DNA from: Novosphingobium sp. ZN18A2 | Lineage (GTDB): Bacteria > Pseudomonadota > Alphaproteobacteria > Sphingomonadales > Sphingomonadaceae | Length of the DNA: 64,000 bases | Direction of reading: 5' to 3' | NCBI RefSeq assembly: GCF_036784765.1 | Contig: NZ_CP136651.1 | Location: forward strand, 1-64,000 | Part shown: piece by piece, positions 53,490-62,988 of the stretch | Layout: each line of letters starts with the position of its first letter | Position numbering within the stretch: the stretch's first letter is position 1 | Program-made: the position numbers and the translations under genes | The notes under the pieces: generated by a model | Told to the model about the DNA's origin: nothing | What the model saw: the letters and a program-made list of their open reading frames with translations, nothing else | Databases searched by the model: none

Positions 53490-55672
53490 TCCTTTCCGCC
53501 GTCGGCACGGCGATCGGTGGCCCGGTTGGCGGCGCGATCGGCGCGCTGATCGGGCGCCAGGTCGACAGTGCAATCATCGGTGCGCCCCATCGCGAAGGAC
53601 CGCGCCTGAAAGACCTTGCCGTGCAGACGTCAAGCTATGGCGCGCCCCTGCCGCTCCATTTCGGCAGGATGCGGGCTGCGGGCACCGTGATCTGGGCAAC
53701 CGAACTGGTGGAGCACAGCGAACGGCAGGGCGGTGGCAAGGGCCGCCCTTCGGTTACGGCCTACAGCTATACCGCATCATTCGCGGTAGCCCTTGCCAGC
53801 CGGCCGATCGCACGGATCGGGCGCGTCTGGGCCGATGGCAACCTGCTGCGCGGCGAAGCGGGCGACCTGAAAGCGGGCGGAACCATGCGGGTTCATACCG
53901 GCCATGGCGACCAGCGCGTGGACCCGCTCATCGTGCAAGCCGAAGGTGCGGCGAACTGTCCTGCCTTCCGTCATACGGCCTATGCCGTGTTCGAAGACCT
54001 GGAACTGGCGGATTTCGGGAACAGGCTTCCGTCCCTGACATTCGAGGTTTTCGCCGACGACGACGATTGTACGCTTGCCCGGATCGTGCGAGCCATCGCA
54101 CCCCAGGTCGATTGCGAGAACATGGACGCGGCAATTGCGGGCTTCACCATCGATTCCGGCCGCGCAGTGGACACGCTTTCAACCCTTTCGAACGCATTTG
54201 CGCTGGCCGTGGCGCTGGATGGCAACCGCATCGCCGTGTCGATGGCAGGCGCGTCCGCGAATACCCTGCCGATGCTGGACATGCCCGTGGCCGGCGGTGC
54301 GCAAGCCGACACCGTGCAGCAGACGGGCTGGAGCAGGCAGCGCAGCCCGCTGCCCGAAGCGCGGCAGGCGGGGCTTCGCTATTACGATCCGGCGCGCGAC
54401 TACCAGCCCGGCCTCCAGCGAAGCCCGGGGCGCGCGGCGCCAGGCGATCTTGCCGTCATCGATCTGCCCGCAGCCATGTCCGCGGCGAAGGCACGCACAC
54501 TTGCCGGCACGGTTGCCCGGCGCGCGGCATACCCGGCAGACCGCATCCGCTATCGCGTCGGCACCATAGACCCGGCAATCCGCCCCGGAGCATGCGTTCG
54601 CCTGCCGGTTGCCGCCGGAACCTGGCAAGTGGATAGCTGGGAATGGCAAGCAGGCGGGGTAATGCTCGATCTGCGGGCCGTGCCGGGCAACGCCGGTTCC
54701 GGCAAATCCATCGCCGATCCGGGTCGCGCCAACCTGCCGTTGGACGAACCCGTCCCGCCCACCGTGCTCGACGCGTTCGAGGTTCCGTGGGACGGAACCG
54801 GCGGAGGCAACGCCCCGTCCCTTTTCGCGGCAGCCAGCGCCGTTTCCGCAGCCTGGCGCGGTGCAGCGTTGTTCGCGCAGCAATCGGCGGACAGCCTGGT
54901 GCCCCTTGGTTCGACCGGAAGGCAACGCGCAATAACGGGCACCGCGCTCGGCGCATTGCCTGCTTCGTCGCCGCTCCTCCTCGACCGGTCGAGCCGTCTT
55001 GTCGTCCGGCTTTCCGCCGTGGATCTCGATCTGGCGCCAACGGATCTGGCCGGGCTGGTGCGGGGCGGCAACCGTGCGATGATCGGCGATGAAATCGTCC
55101 AGTTCGCCCGGTGCGAACCGCTTGGCGACGGTTGCTTCGCGCTTTCGGGCCTGCTGCGCGGCCGGGGCGGAACCGAATGGGCCATCGGCAACCACCAGTC
55201 GGGCGATCCTTTCGTGCTGCTCGACAATGCGCTTGTGCCGCTCGATCCGGCGGCAGTAGGGGAAGCGACCGTCGCTACGATCCTTGCAACCGGGCTGGGT
55301 GACGGAAACCCCGCGCAAAGCGCGATCCGGTCGGCGGGCGCAACGCTCCGCCCGCTGGCCCCGGTCCACGGCAAGGCAGCCAAAGCGCCTGACGGCAGCC
55401 TGCATGCCAGCTGGATACGGCGCGCGCGCGGCGCATGGGGCTGGCCCGACTACGCGGACCTGCCGCTGAACGAAACAAGAGAAATCTGGGATATCGCGTT
55501 CGGCGATCCGGCTGCACCGCTGGCGCGCTGGCGAACGGCCGAAGCGGTTCTGGATCTCTCGCCGGAAACGGCCCAGCCCCTTCTCGGGAGCGAAGCGCCG
55601 CGCCGCCTGACCATCCGCCAGATCGGCAGCGTCAGTGCATCGCACCCGCTGACGATCGAGATTGCAGCCTGA
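53477..55672 (+). CDS. GTA tail tip host-contact protein (gp15, megatron-like)
   Basis: A 731-aa protein beginning with a glycine-rich hydrophobic segment (AVGTAIGGPVGGAIGALIGRQVD) and followed by the conserved phage-tail block KDLAVQTSSYGAPLPLHFGRMRAAGTVIWATEL, TAYSYTASFAVALASRPIARIGRVWADGNLL. Later parts include fibronectin-like or receptor regions. In the Rhodobacter GTA the homologue (1304 aa) is called megatron. Here the protein is shorter, so host-contact domains are probably reduced. Confidence 0.9.
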   Translation: MATLILSAVGTAIGGPVGGAIGALIGRQVDSAIIGAPHREGPRLKDLAVQTSSYGAPLPLHFGRMRAAGTVIWATELVEHSERQGGGKGRPSVTAYSYTASFAVALASRPIARIGRVWADGNLLRGEAGDLKAGGTMRVHTGHGDQRVDPLIVQAEGAANCPAFRHTAYAVFEDLELADFGNRLPSLTFEVFADDDDCTLARIVRAIAPQVDCENMDAAIAGFTIDSGRAVDTLSTLSNAFALAVALDGNRIAVSMAGASANTLPMLDMPVAGGAQADTVQQTGWSRQRSPLPEARQAGLRYYDPARDYQPGLQRSPGRAAPGDLAVIDLPAAMSAAKARTLAGTVARRAAYPADRIRYRVGTIDPAIRPGACVRLPVAAGTWQVDSWEWQAGGVMLDLRAVPGNAGSGKSIADPGRANLPLDEPVPPTVLDAFEVPWDGTGGGNAPSLFAAASAVSAAWRGAALFAQQSADSLVPLGSTGRQRAITGTALGALPASSPLLLDRSSRLVVRLSAVDLDLAPTDLAGLVRGGNRAMIGDEIVQFARCEPLGDGCFALSGLLRGRGGTEWAIGNHQSGDPFVLLDNALVPLDPAAVGEATVATILATGLGDGNPAQSAIRSAGATLRPLAPVHGKAAKAPDGSLHASWIRRARGAWGWPDYADLPLNETREIWDIAFGDPAAPLARWRTAEAVLDLSPETAQPLLGSEAPRRLTIRQIGSVSASHPLTIEIAA

Positions 55673-55711
55673 TCCCGTCCGCGAATCCCGCCAACCCAAC
55701 GGAGCCGAGCC

Positions 55712-56170
55712 ATGTCCGATCCGCTTGCCTTCCCCGAAATCACACCGCGTTACAGCCTGCCGATGCTATTTGCCGGCCAGGCGCAGAAGGAAGTTACCGT
55801 AAACGAAGCGCTTTCCTGCATGGATACCCTGCTCCATGCAGCCATCGCGGGAGAAAGCGCGACCCCGCCGGCAAATCCGTCTCCCGGCGAAACTTGGCTT
55901 GTCGCCAGCGGAGGCACGGGCCTCTGGGCGAGCCACGATGGCGATCTGGCAGCGTGGACCGACGGGGGGTGGCGCTTCACCGCGCCGAAGCCTGGAATGC
56001 GTGTCTTCGACATCACGCTTGGAATGTTCCGGCATTACCATCAGAGCTGGACAGAAACCGCCGCTCCCGCCGGCCCGCAAGGCGGCGACGTAGTGGATTC
56101 ACAAGCTCGCCAGGCGATTGCGGACCTTGTTGCAACCCTGTGCAATGCAGGAATTTTTTCAAGCGGGTAA
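55712..56170 (+). CDS. DUF2793 protein, probable GTA fibre or tail accessory
   Basis: A 152-aa DUF2793 protein: ITPRYSLPMLFAGQAQKEVTVNEALSCMDTLLHAAI followed by PSPGETWLVASGGTGLWASHDGDLAAWTDGGWRFTAPKPGMRVFDI. DUF2793 proteins occur at the 3' end of GTA and phage tail modules. It lies 39 bp after gp15 and is the last recognisable gene of the cluster. Confidence 0.85.
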   Translation: MSDPLAFPEITPRYSLPMLFAGQAQKEVTVNEALSCMDTLLHAAIAGESATPPANPSPGETWLVASGGTGLWASHDGDLAAWTDGGWRFTAPKPGMRVFDITLGMFRHYHQSWTETAAPAGPQGGDVVDSQARQAIADLVATLCNAGIFSSG

Positions 56171-56324
56171 CGGGAACCAAATTGAACTTGCAACATTGCA
56201 GCAAGGCATGAGGGTTACCGACTTGGCTGCTACTTGTTGGCGCAATGTCTTTAGGGCGTTGTAAATCGGCAACACTCTTGGCGTATGCAAGCTTGCAGAA
56301 GAAAACACGAATCTATAGACATTC

Positions 56325-56337
56325 GCCACGACGTGGC
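56325..56337. promoter_or_regulatory. Inverted repeat in the ompA leader
   Basis: GCCACG-A-CGTGGC is a perfect 13-bp dyad ending 26 bp before the ompA ATG. It could be an operator or a 5' UTR hairpin. A weak promoter-like pair (TTGCAG 56293, TATAGA 56314, 15-bp spacing) lies just upstream. The 190-bp leader is AT-richer than the flanks. Confidence 0.35.
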
Positions 56338-56363
56338 AATTTTCGCAAAAAGGGGAATTGAGA

Positions 56364-57464
56364 ATGCGGAAACTGGTCCTAGGCTTAGCTGTGGCTTCTA
56401 CAGCCATGGCAACGCCGGCTTTGGCCCGCGACAAGTCATGGTATGTCGAAGCCGATGGCGGCGGCATGCTGGTCGAGAATATCGATCTCGACATCGGCTC
56501 GCTTCCCAAGGCAGGCACGCTCGATACGAAGGCCGGCTATGACGTTGGCGGCATTGTAGGTTATGACTTCGGAGGTTTCCGCTTGGAAACCGAAGCAAGT
56601 TATCGCCGTGCGCATCTGTCCTCCTACCATTATAATGATCAGTCGGGCGCAAACTATGCGAACGGCAACGGTGCGGACGGCGGGACGAGTGCGCTTAGCT
56701 TCATGGCCAACGGTCTGCTGGACTTCGGTCCAGACGACGGCCTTCAGGGATTTGTTGGCGGTGGCGTCGGCGTTGCCCGCGTGAAGCTCCAGAAAGCCAC
56801 GCCGATCGACGCCAACATCAACGATTCGGATACGGGCTTCGCGTGGCAGGCACTCGCCGGGATTCGCGTCCCCGTGAGCGACCATGTCGACGTCGGGCTG
56901 AAGTATCGCTTCTTCAATGTTCAGGACGTGAACGTCGTTGACGATTACGGCCGCAATGTGGCCGGTACGTTCCGCTCGCACTCGCTGCTGGCGACTGTGG
57001 CGTATAACTTCGGTGGCCCGGCTGCTCCGCCGCCGCCCCCGCCGCCCCCGCCGCCCCCGCCGCCGCCTCCTCCGCCCCCGCCGCCTCCGCCGCCGCCTCC
57101 GCCGGCTCCGGTGTGCAACAAGGGTCCGTACATCGTGTTCTTCGACTGGGATAAGTCGGACATCACGCCTGAGGCTGCAACGATCCTCGACAACGCGGTC
57201 ACGGCCTATGGCAACTGCGACAACGTGCCGATCATGCTCGCTGGCTACACCGACCGTTCGGGTACGGTGAAGTACAACATGGGCCTGTCGGAACGCCGCA
57301 ACGCCTCGGTCCGCGCGTACCTGACCTCGCACGGCGTGCCGGATGGTGCCATCACCAGCCAGGCCTTCGGTGAGAGCAACCCGCGCGTCCCGACTGCGGA
57401 CGGCGTGCGCGAACTGCAGAACCGCCGCGTGGAAATCACGTACGGTCCGGGTTCGGGCATGTAA
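56364..57464 (+). CDS. OmpA family outer membrane protein with a 26-proline linker
   Basis: A 366-aa outer membrane protein. After the signal peptide (MRKLVLGLAVASTAMATPALA) an eight-strand beta-barrel (about 25-220) is followed by 26 consecutive prolines (57027-57104) and the peptidoglycan-binding OmpA domain (YIVFFDWDKSDITPEA, LAGYTDRSGTVKYNMGLSERRNASVRAYL). AGGGGA is 7 nt before the ATG. A strong terminator follows. It is probably an abundant structural porin tethering the outer membrane to peptidoglycan. Confidence 0.94.
   Translation: MRKLVLGLAVASTAMATPALARDKSWYVEADGGGMLVENIDLDIGSLPKAGTLDTKAGYDVGGIVGYDFGGFRLETEASYRRAHLSSYHYNDQSGANYANGNGADGGTSALSFMANGLLDFGPDDGLQGFVGGGVGVARVKLQKATPIDANINDSDTGFAWQALAGIRVPVSDHVDVGLKYRFFNVQDVNVVDDYGRNVAGTFRSHSLLATVAYNFGGPAAPPPPPPPPPPPPPPPPPPPPPPPPPPAPVCNKGPYIVFFDWDKSDITPEAATILDNAVTAYGNCDNVPIMLAGYTDRSGTVKYNMGLSERRNASVRAYLTSHGVPDGAITSQAFGESNPRVPTADGVRELQNRRVEITYGPGSGM
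57027..57104 (+). repeat. Proline codon tract (26 CCN codons)
   Basis: Seventy-eight bases encode 26 prolines using CCG, CCC and CCT, mostly as CCG-CCG-CCC blocks. Such a tract may be length-variable by replication slippage; changes by three bases keep the OmpA frame. It also reads as a poly-Gly frame on the other strand, which is not a gene. Confidence 0.9.
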
Positions 57465-57492
57465 GTTTCGACACAAGTCGAACGAAATCGAA

Positions 57493-57519
57493 GGGGCCGG
57501 AGAAATCCGGCCCCTTTTT
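57493..57519 (+). terminator. Strong rho-independent terminator after ompA
   Basis: A perfect 8-bp stem GGGGCCGG/CCGGCCCC with a 6-nt loop AGAAAT, followed directly by TTTTT. It lies 28 bp past the ompA stop. Confidence 0.92.
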
Positions 57520-57573
57520 CGTTTCCGTTTCGGTTATGCTCCGCCTGCGACCAACCAGACCGGAGATCTATCG

Positions 57574-58107
57574 ATGCGCAAACCGAACGGATTTATCCTC
57601 GCCCTTGCCGCCACGCCCCTGTTTGCCGCCTGTGCGACAATCGGCGGCCCAAGGACAGAGCAGGTTGCCGCTGCGGGCTTGCTGACCGCAAATGGCACCA
57701 GCGTCGGCGAAGCGCGATTCATGCGAACGGGTGACAGGCTGGAAATGCTGGTTTCTGCTTATGGCCTTCCGCCCGGCCCCCATGGGATCCACCTGCACAC
57801 AACCGGCTCCTGTGTTGCGCCAGGATTTACATCGGCGGGCGGGCACCTCAATCCCGGTGGCAGCAGGCACGGCATGAACAATCCGCGGGGCCGCCACCTG
57901 GGCGACCTGCCGAACCTTGAGGTGGGTCATGACGGATCTGGCCGCCTCACTGTTCCATTGCCCGGACCGGCCGACGCAATCGAGGCCGACCTGTTCGATG
58001 CCGATGGAACAGCCGTGGTGATCCACGCTGGCCCCGACGATTATCGCACCGACCCCAGCGGGAACAGCGGCGGCCGCATTGCCTGCAGTGTGGTGTCGCG
58101 CGGCTGA
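57574..58107 (+). CDS. sodC: Lipoprotein Cu/Zn superoxide dismutase family protein
   Basis: A 177-aa secreted lipoprotein (lipobox LFAA|C). The SOD fold has copper and zinc ligands in HGIHLHTTGSC and GGHLNPGG, then H in GRHLGDLPN and HAGPDDYRTDPSGNSGGRIAC. It removes superoxide in the periplasm. All main metal ligand positions look filled. It is convergent with the MFS gene, with 5 bp between stops. Confidence 0.9.
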   Translation: MRKPNGFILALAATPLFAACATIGGPRTEQVAAAGLLTANGTSVGEARFMRTGDRLEMLVSAYGLPPGPHGIHLHTTGSCVAPGFTSAGGHLNPGGSRHGMNNPRGRHLGDLPNLEVGHDGSGRLTVPLPGPADAIEADLFDADGTAVVIHAGPDDYRTDPSGNSGGRIACSVVSRG

Positions 58108-58112
58108 GCTAC

Positions 58113-59705
58113 CTAGGCGGGTTCCCCGGCGGCCTGCGCGTGGACCAGCGCGTTGCGGGCCGCTTCGGGAACAAGCCTGATCGCGGCGACAAGGCACAGG
58201 AAACCGACCGGTGCCGCCCAGAAGACCGACCGCACGCCCAGCGAAATGTCGCCGCCATGGGCCGTTGAAATCCAGCCTGCGGTAAACGGTCCCAGCGCAA
58301 GGCCAACCAGCGTCGTCGCCAGAAAAAACGTGGCCGTGGCAACGCCGCGCATACGCGGCAGGACCAGCGACTGGCTCGTCGCCGCTGCTGCGCCCAATGC
58401 GCTTGCCGCCAGAAACTGGGCAAGGCTTGCGCAGATGAAGAAGACCGTCACGCTGTTGGTGGTATAAATCGTCCACATCACGGGAAGCGGCGCAATCAGA
58501 CCGAACATCACGACGTAAAGCCGGCCCGAAGGATGCCGTGCGAACAAGTAATCGGCAACACGACCACCGATGATGACGCCGACAAACCCCGCCACCGCAG
58601 CCGGGGCGCCCAGAAGCCAGCCGATTTCCGTCTTGGGGATCGAAAAGGTCACTTCACCGTAAGGTGCGGCAAAGAATGCGCTGGCATAGGCCATGAAGGC
58701 GACAAGGCCATACCCCATGATGGTGGTCATGAAGGCGGGCGATCCCCAGGTCAGGCGGAAAGTCGGCTTGTCGCGAGACCGCAAGGCACTTGCCCAGCTG
58801 AACACCGCATAATAGCCGATGGCAAGGAACAGCCACTGGTCGGAGACGGCGGCAACGAACTTGCCCTCACCGGCCGGAACCCACTTTGTCAGCAGGATCG
58901 CCGCGAGCGCAAATCCCACCGCCGCAGCAATGTTGATGGCCAGCGCGCCTATTCCGCGCGCGGCTGCGCCTATGAATGTGAACGGTGGAATGATCTGCAC
59001 CAGTTCGTCACGAAAGCCGCAGAACGGAGCGGGATCTTCTGGTGTGGGCAACCCGTCTATCGCGCCGCGAACGGGTTCGCGCAGGGTCAATACCCACAGT
59101 GCCAAGGCCAGCCCGGGCAAGCCGACAGCGATGAACGCGGCCTGCCACCCTGCAAGCCCCAGAGGGCCGCCGTGAGGATAGGCTCTGTTCCACGCTTCTA
59201 CGATGGACCCGCCGATCAGCAGGGAAATGCCGCCGCCGAAATAGAGGCCGGAGGAATAGATGGCGAGCGCCGTTCCGCGAAGGCGCGCCGGGAACCAATC
59301 GGAAATCAGCGAATAGGCCGCCGGACTGGCCGTCGCTTCACCTACACCGACGCCGATCCGCGCACTCGTGAGCATCAGGCTGTTACGCGCAAGTCCGGAA
59401 AACGCGGTCATCACAGACCACAGCGCCAGCCCGGCGCTCATCAAGCGCACGCGCTTCCAGCTGTCCGCAAGTTTGCCCAGCGGTATGCCGAAAAGGGCAT
59501 AGAAAATTGCGAATGCCGTGCCGTAAAGGAAGCCAAGGTAGGCATCGTCCACGTGCAAGTCGGCCTTGATGTCGTTGGCAAGGATGGAAAGGATCTGCCG
59601 GTCGACGAAGTTGAGAACGTAGATCAGCACCAGCACGCCCAGGGCATACCAACTGTAGGCGGGAACCTTGTCATCCGCGCCGCTTGCCTGACTGTTGCCT
59701 TCCAT
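58113..59705 (-). CDS. Spinster-like MFS transporter
   Basis: A 530-aa major facilitator superfamily protein with 12 predicted helices. The N-terminus YALGVLVLIYVLNFVDRQILSILANDIKADLHVDDAYLGFLYGTAFAIFYALFGIPLGKLADSWKRVR is the Spinster-type start with motif A (GKLADSWKR). Eukaryotic Spinster homologues move sphingolipid-related substrates; the bacterial substrate is unknown. The ATG at 59705 follows GGAGAAGG directly; ATG at 59717 is an alternative start. Confidence 0.85.
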   Translation of the reverse strand: MEGNSQASGADDKVPAYSWYALGVLVLIYVLNFVDRQILSILANDIKADLHVDDAYLGFLYGTAFAIFYALFGIPLGKLADSWKRVRLMSAGLALWSVMTAFSGLARNSLMLTSARIGVGVGEATASPAAYSLISDWFPARLRGTALAIYSSGLYFGGGISLLIGGSIVEAWNRAYPHGGPLGLAGWQAAFIAVGLPGLALALWVLTLREPVRGAIDGLPTPEDPAPFCGFRDELVQIIPPFTFIGAAARGIGALAINIAAAVGFALAAILLTKWVPAGEGKFVAAVSDQWLFLAIGYYAVFSWASALRSRDKPTFRLTWGSPAFMTTIMGYGLVAFMAYASAFFAAPYGEVTFSIPKTEIGWLLGAPAAVAGFVGVIIGGRVADYLFARHPSGRLYVVMFGLIAPLPVMWTIYTTNSVTVFFICASLAQFLAASALGAAAATSQSLVLPRMRGVATATFFLATTLVGLALGPFTAGWISTAHGGDISLGVRSVFWAAPVGFLCLVAAIRLVPEAARNALVHAQAAGEPA

Positions 59706-59728
59706 CCTTCTCCCCATCCCTCTCTTTT

Positions 59729-60439
59729 TTATGGCGTCCGGGCGTAATCCCCGCGATCTTCCAGTCCGGCCTCGGCAAAGCCGGCGCGCCGTAATCGGCA
59801 ACTGTCGCATTCACCGCATGGCCTGCCGTCGGGCAGCGGGTCGTAACAAGACCAGCTATCGCCGGGATCGAGCCCCAGGCGAGCAGCCTCGCGCGCGATA
59901 TCTGCCTTGCTGAGATGCTGCAGCGGCGCATGGACCGTCACCGTCCCGCCTTCACTGCCGACTTTCGTGGCGATCCGCGCCAGATCCTGGAATCCCTGCA
60001 CGAATTCGGGCCGGCAATCGGGATAGCCCGAATAATCGAGTGCATTGACGCCGATGAACAGGTCGTTCGATCCTGCGGCTTCGGCCCAGGCGAGGGCGAG
60101 CGAAAGAAATACAAGGTTGCGCGCCGGAACATAGGTGACGGGAATATCATCCCCGACGCCGCCTTTAGGCACGTCGATCGCGTCGGTCAGCGCAGAGCCA
60201 CCGAACTGGCGCAGGTCGAGCGGCAGGATAACGTGTCGTTCCACGCCAAGCCTGCCGGCGATGCGCCGCGCGGCATCGAGTTCGATGCGATGGCGCTGAT
60301 TGTAGTCGATGGTCAGGGCAAGCACGCGAAAGCCCTGCTCTTTCGCAAGGCCTGCGCAAACCATCGAATCGAGCCCGCCCGAGAGCAGGACGACGGCCAG
60401 CGGATTATGGGAAGATACCGGTGCACCAGGCATCGCCAT
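59729..60439 (-). CDS. queC: 7-cyano-7-deazaguanine synthase QueC
   Basis: ATP-dependent enzyme converting carboxy-deazaguanine to preQ0 in queuosine synthesis. The 236-aa product has the PP-loop VVLLSGGLDSMVCAG, YNQRHRIELDAARRIA, TYVPARNLVFLSLALAWAE and the C-terminal zinc cysteines (CGECDSCRLRR). No other que genes are in the window. It is upstream of the MFS transporter with 23 bp between, possibly co-transcribed. Confidence 0.95.
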   Translation of the reverse strand: MAMPGAPVSSHNPLAVVLLSGGLDSMVCAGLAKEQGFRVLALTIDYNQRHRIELDAARRIAGRLGVERHVILPLDLRQFGGSALTDAIDVPKGGVGDDIPVTYVPARNLVFLSLALAWAEAAGSNDLFIGVNALDYSGYPDCRPEFVQGFQDLARIATKVGSEGGTVTVHAPLQHLSKADIAREAARLGLDPGDSWSCYDPLPDGRPCGECDSCRLRRAGFAEAGLEDRGDYARTP

Positions 60440-60471
60440 TGGCTAGCCGCACCCGCGTAGGCTGGCAATGC

Positions 60472-60516
60472 CTGATCGTATCTCCGGGCCTGATCGTATC
60501 TCCGGGCGTGATCGCA
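60472..60516. repeat. 18-bp tandem repeat upstream of queC
   Basis: Two identical 18-bp units, CTGATCGTATCTCCGGGC (60472-60489 and 60490-60507), are followed by a partial third unit (GTGATCGCA). They lie 33 bp upstream of the queC start, in the gap before the DUF3617 gene, and may be regulatory or slippage-prone. Confidence 0.75.
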
Positions 60517-60545
60517 CCTCTGCCTGTAGCGTCAGTTTCGAACGA

Positions 60546-60980
60546 TCACCCGTTGCACGGACCGACGCGGCGCACTTCGGCCGAAAAGTCGAATGGCCGT
60601 CCCTGCGCAATTCCCTGCGTATCCAGTTGCGCCAGCGTGGGCGATTCCATGCGAACCGACGTGCGGCCATAGCCCGACCCGGGACAGGTGTATTGCACGG
60701 TCACAACCTGTGCGCTGTCTTCAACCACCAGTCGCTTGCACGCCTCGCCCGGATGACGGATCTGGATCAACGCGCGACCGCTCGCGATACAGATCTTGCG
60801 CGATGTCTTCTCGGTCCGGTCGCGCAGTTCCCACAGGCCGGGCTGCAACTGGTCGAGCATTTGCAACGTCGGTTGCTGCGGCCGCGCCTCACCGGACGGA
60901 ACGGCAACGCCTACCGCAATGGCTGCACCCGCGAGTGCGGGCAGGGCAGCGGCAAGGGCAAGGCGACGAAGTGGCGTCAT
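60546..60980 (-). CDS. DUF3617 periplasmic protein
   Basis: A 144-aa exported protein (signal MTPLRRLALAAALPALAGAAIA). DUF3617 features are visible: LQPGLWELRDR, the cysteine at KICIAS, and a final PCNG; three or four cysteines may form disulfides. The family is widespread in sphingomonads and of unknown function. It is encoded 107 bp upstream of queC, on the same strand. Confidence 0.82.
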   Translation of the reverse strand: MTPLRRLALAAALPALAGAAIAVGVAVPSGEARPQQPTLQMLDQLQPGLWELRDRTEKTSRKICIASGRALIQIRHPGEACKRLVVEDSAQVVTVQYTCPGSGYGRTSVRMESPTLAQLDTQGIAQGRPFDFSAEVRRVGPCNG

Positions 60981-61116
60981 GATCGGCGTGATTATTCCTC
61001 TACGCGGCCAGCACGGGTGCCAGCCGCCATCTCCTTAAAGATAGGCATGGAAATGCGGCGATAAAGTGGTTCGCGTGCGCTTCGGACCCAATTGGCTCCA
61101 CCCATGCCGGCCAGGA

Positions 61117-62037
61117 TCAGAGATCAATGGCGAACTCTCGCGAACAGAATGCACAATCGACGACGATCCGGCCTTCGTCGTTGCGCATCGATGCCCGCTC
61201 TTCTTCGGGAAAGCGCGAGAGGATATCCTGGTAATGCTCGACCGTGCAGCGACAGCCACGCTCGAGCGGCGGGCCGAGCAGCGTGCGCACTTCCGATTCC
61301 TCGTGGAACAGGCGCCAGACGAGCGCCTCGAGGCTGAGCGACGTATCCACCAGCTCCGCGCCGCTCGTCGTCCCGGCCAGCGCGGAAACGTGTTCCCAAT
61401 GCGGATGGTCAAGCTGCACGTGAAGGCGCTCGCGCCCTTCCTCGCCTTCGGGAAGGTGCTGCACCAGCAATCCGCCCGCTACGTATCCCTCGTCGCCGGG
61501 TTCCACCGCGACGCGGATCAGCGTGGGCACCTGTTCGGACTGGAGAAAATAGGATTCGCACGCTTCGGCAAGCGACGCGCCCTCCAGCGGCACGATGCCC
61601 TGGTATCGTTGCCCTGTTGCGGCCAGATCGAACGTGATCGCCAGATAGCCCTGGCCGAACAGCGAGAAGAGCGACGGGTTGGGGCCAAGCTCGTCAAGCC
61701 GTGCGCGATCGTGGCGGACATAGCCGCGCAGCTCTCCGCCGCGATAATCGCACACAAGCAGTTCGATCACGCCCTCTTCGGTCTGGGCCTGCATCGTCAG
61801 CTGGCCGCCATCCCCGTCCTTCCCGCCATCCTTCATCAGCGTGCCGATCATCGCGGTCAGCACCAGCGCCTCGGCCAGGAGGTTGCGCACCGGGGTCGGA
61901 TAGTCGTGCGCAGACAGGATACGATCCAGCACCGGGCCCAACCGCACCACACGCCCGCGCGCATCGCGATCGGGTACGGTGAAGATCAGCGTCCGGTCGA
62001 AGCCGGTTTCGTCGTCGGGAGTAAGATCTTTCGTCAC
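61117..62037 (-). CDS. hslO: Redox-regulated chaperone Hsp33
   Basis: A 306-aa holdase chaperone activated by oxidation. The N-terminal domain includes ALVLTAMIGTLMKDGG and the GELRGYVRHDRARL region; the C-terminal zinc switch is CRC (about 269-271) and CAFC (about 297-300), the expected C-x-C and C-x2-C. It is the third gene after argD-argF, 24 bp from argF, a common alphaproteobacterial arrangement. Confidence 0.95.
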   Translation of the reverse strand: MTKDLTPDDETGFDRTLIFTVPDRDARGRVVRLGPVLDRILSAHDYPTPVRNLLAEALVLTAMIGTLMKDGGKDGDGGQLTMQAQTEEGVIELLVCDYRGGELRGYVRHDRARLDELGPNPSLFSLFGQGYLAITFDLAATGQRYQGIVPLEGASLAEACESYFLQSEQVPTLIRVAVEPGDEGYVAGGLLVQHLPEGEEGRERLHVQLDHPHWEHVSALAGTTSGAELVDTSLSLEALVWRLFHEESEVRTLLGPPLERGCRCTVEHYQDILSRFPEEERASMRNDEGRIVVDCAFCSREFAIDL

Positions 62038-62061
62038 GGCGTCACTCTGGCAGATTCGACC

Positions 62062-62984
<923 letters not shown>

Positions 62985-62988
<4 letters not shown>

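Noticed and set aside
42104-56170. Intact temperate prophage
   Set aside because: There is no integrase, repressor, replication, holin or endolysin gene and no attachment duplication; order and small tail genes match GTAs.
56945-57202. Poly-glycine protein on the minus strand
   Set aside because: It is the reverse of the OmpA proline tract.
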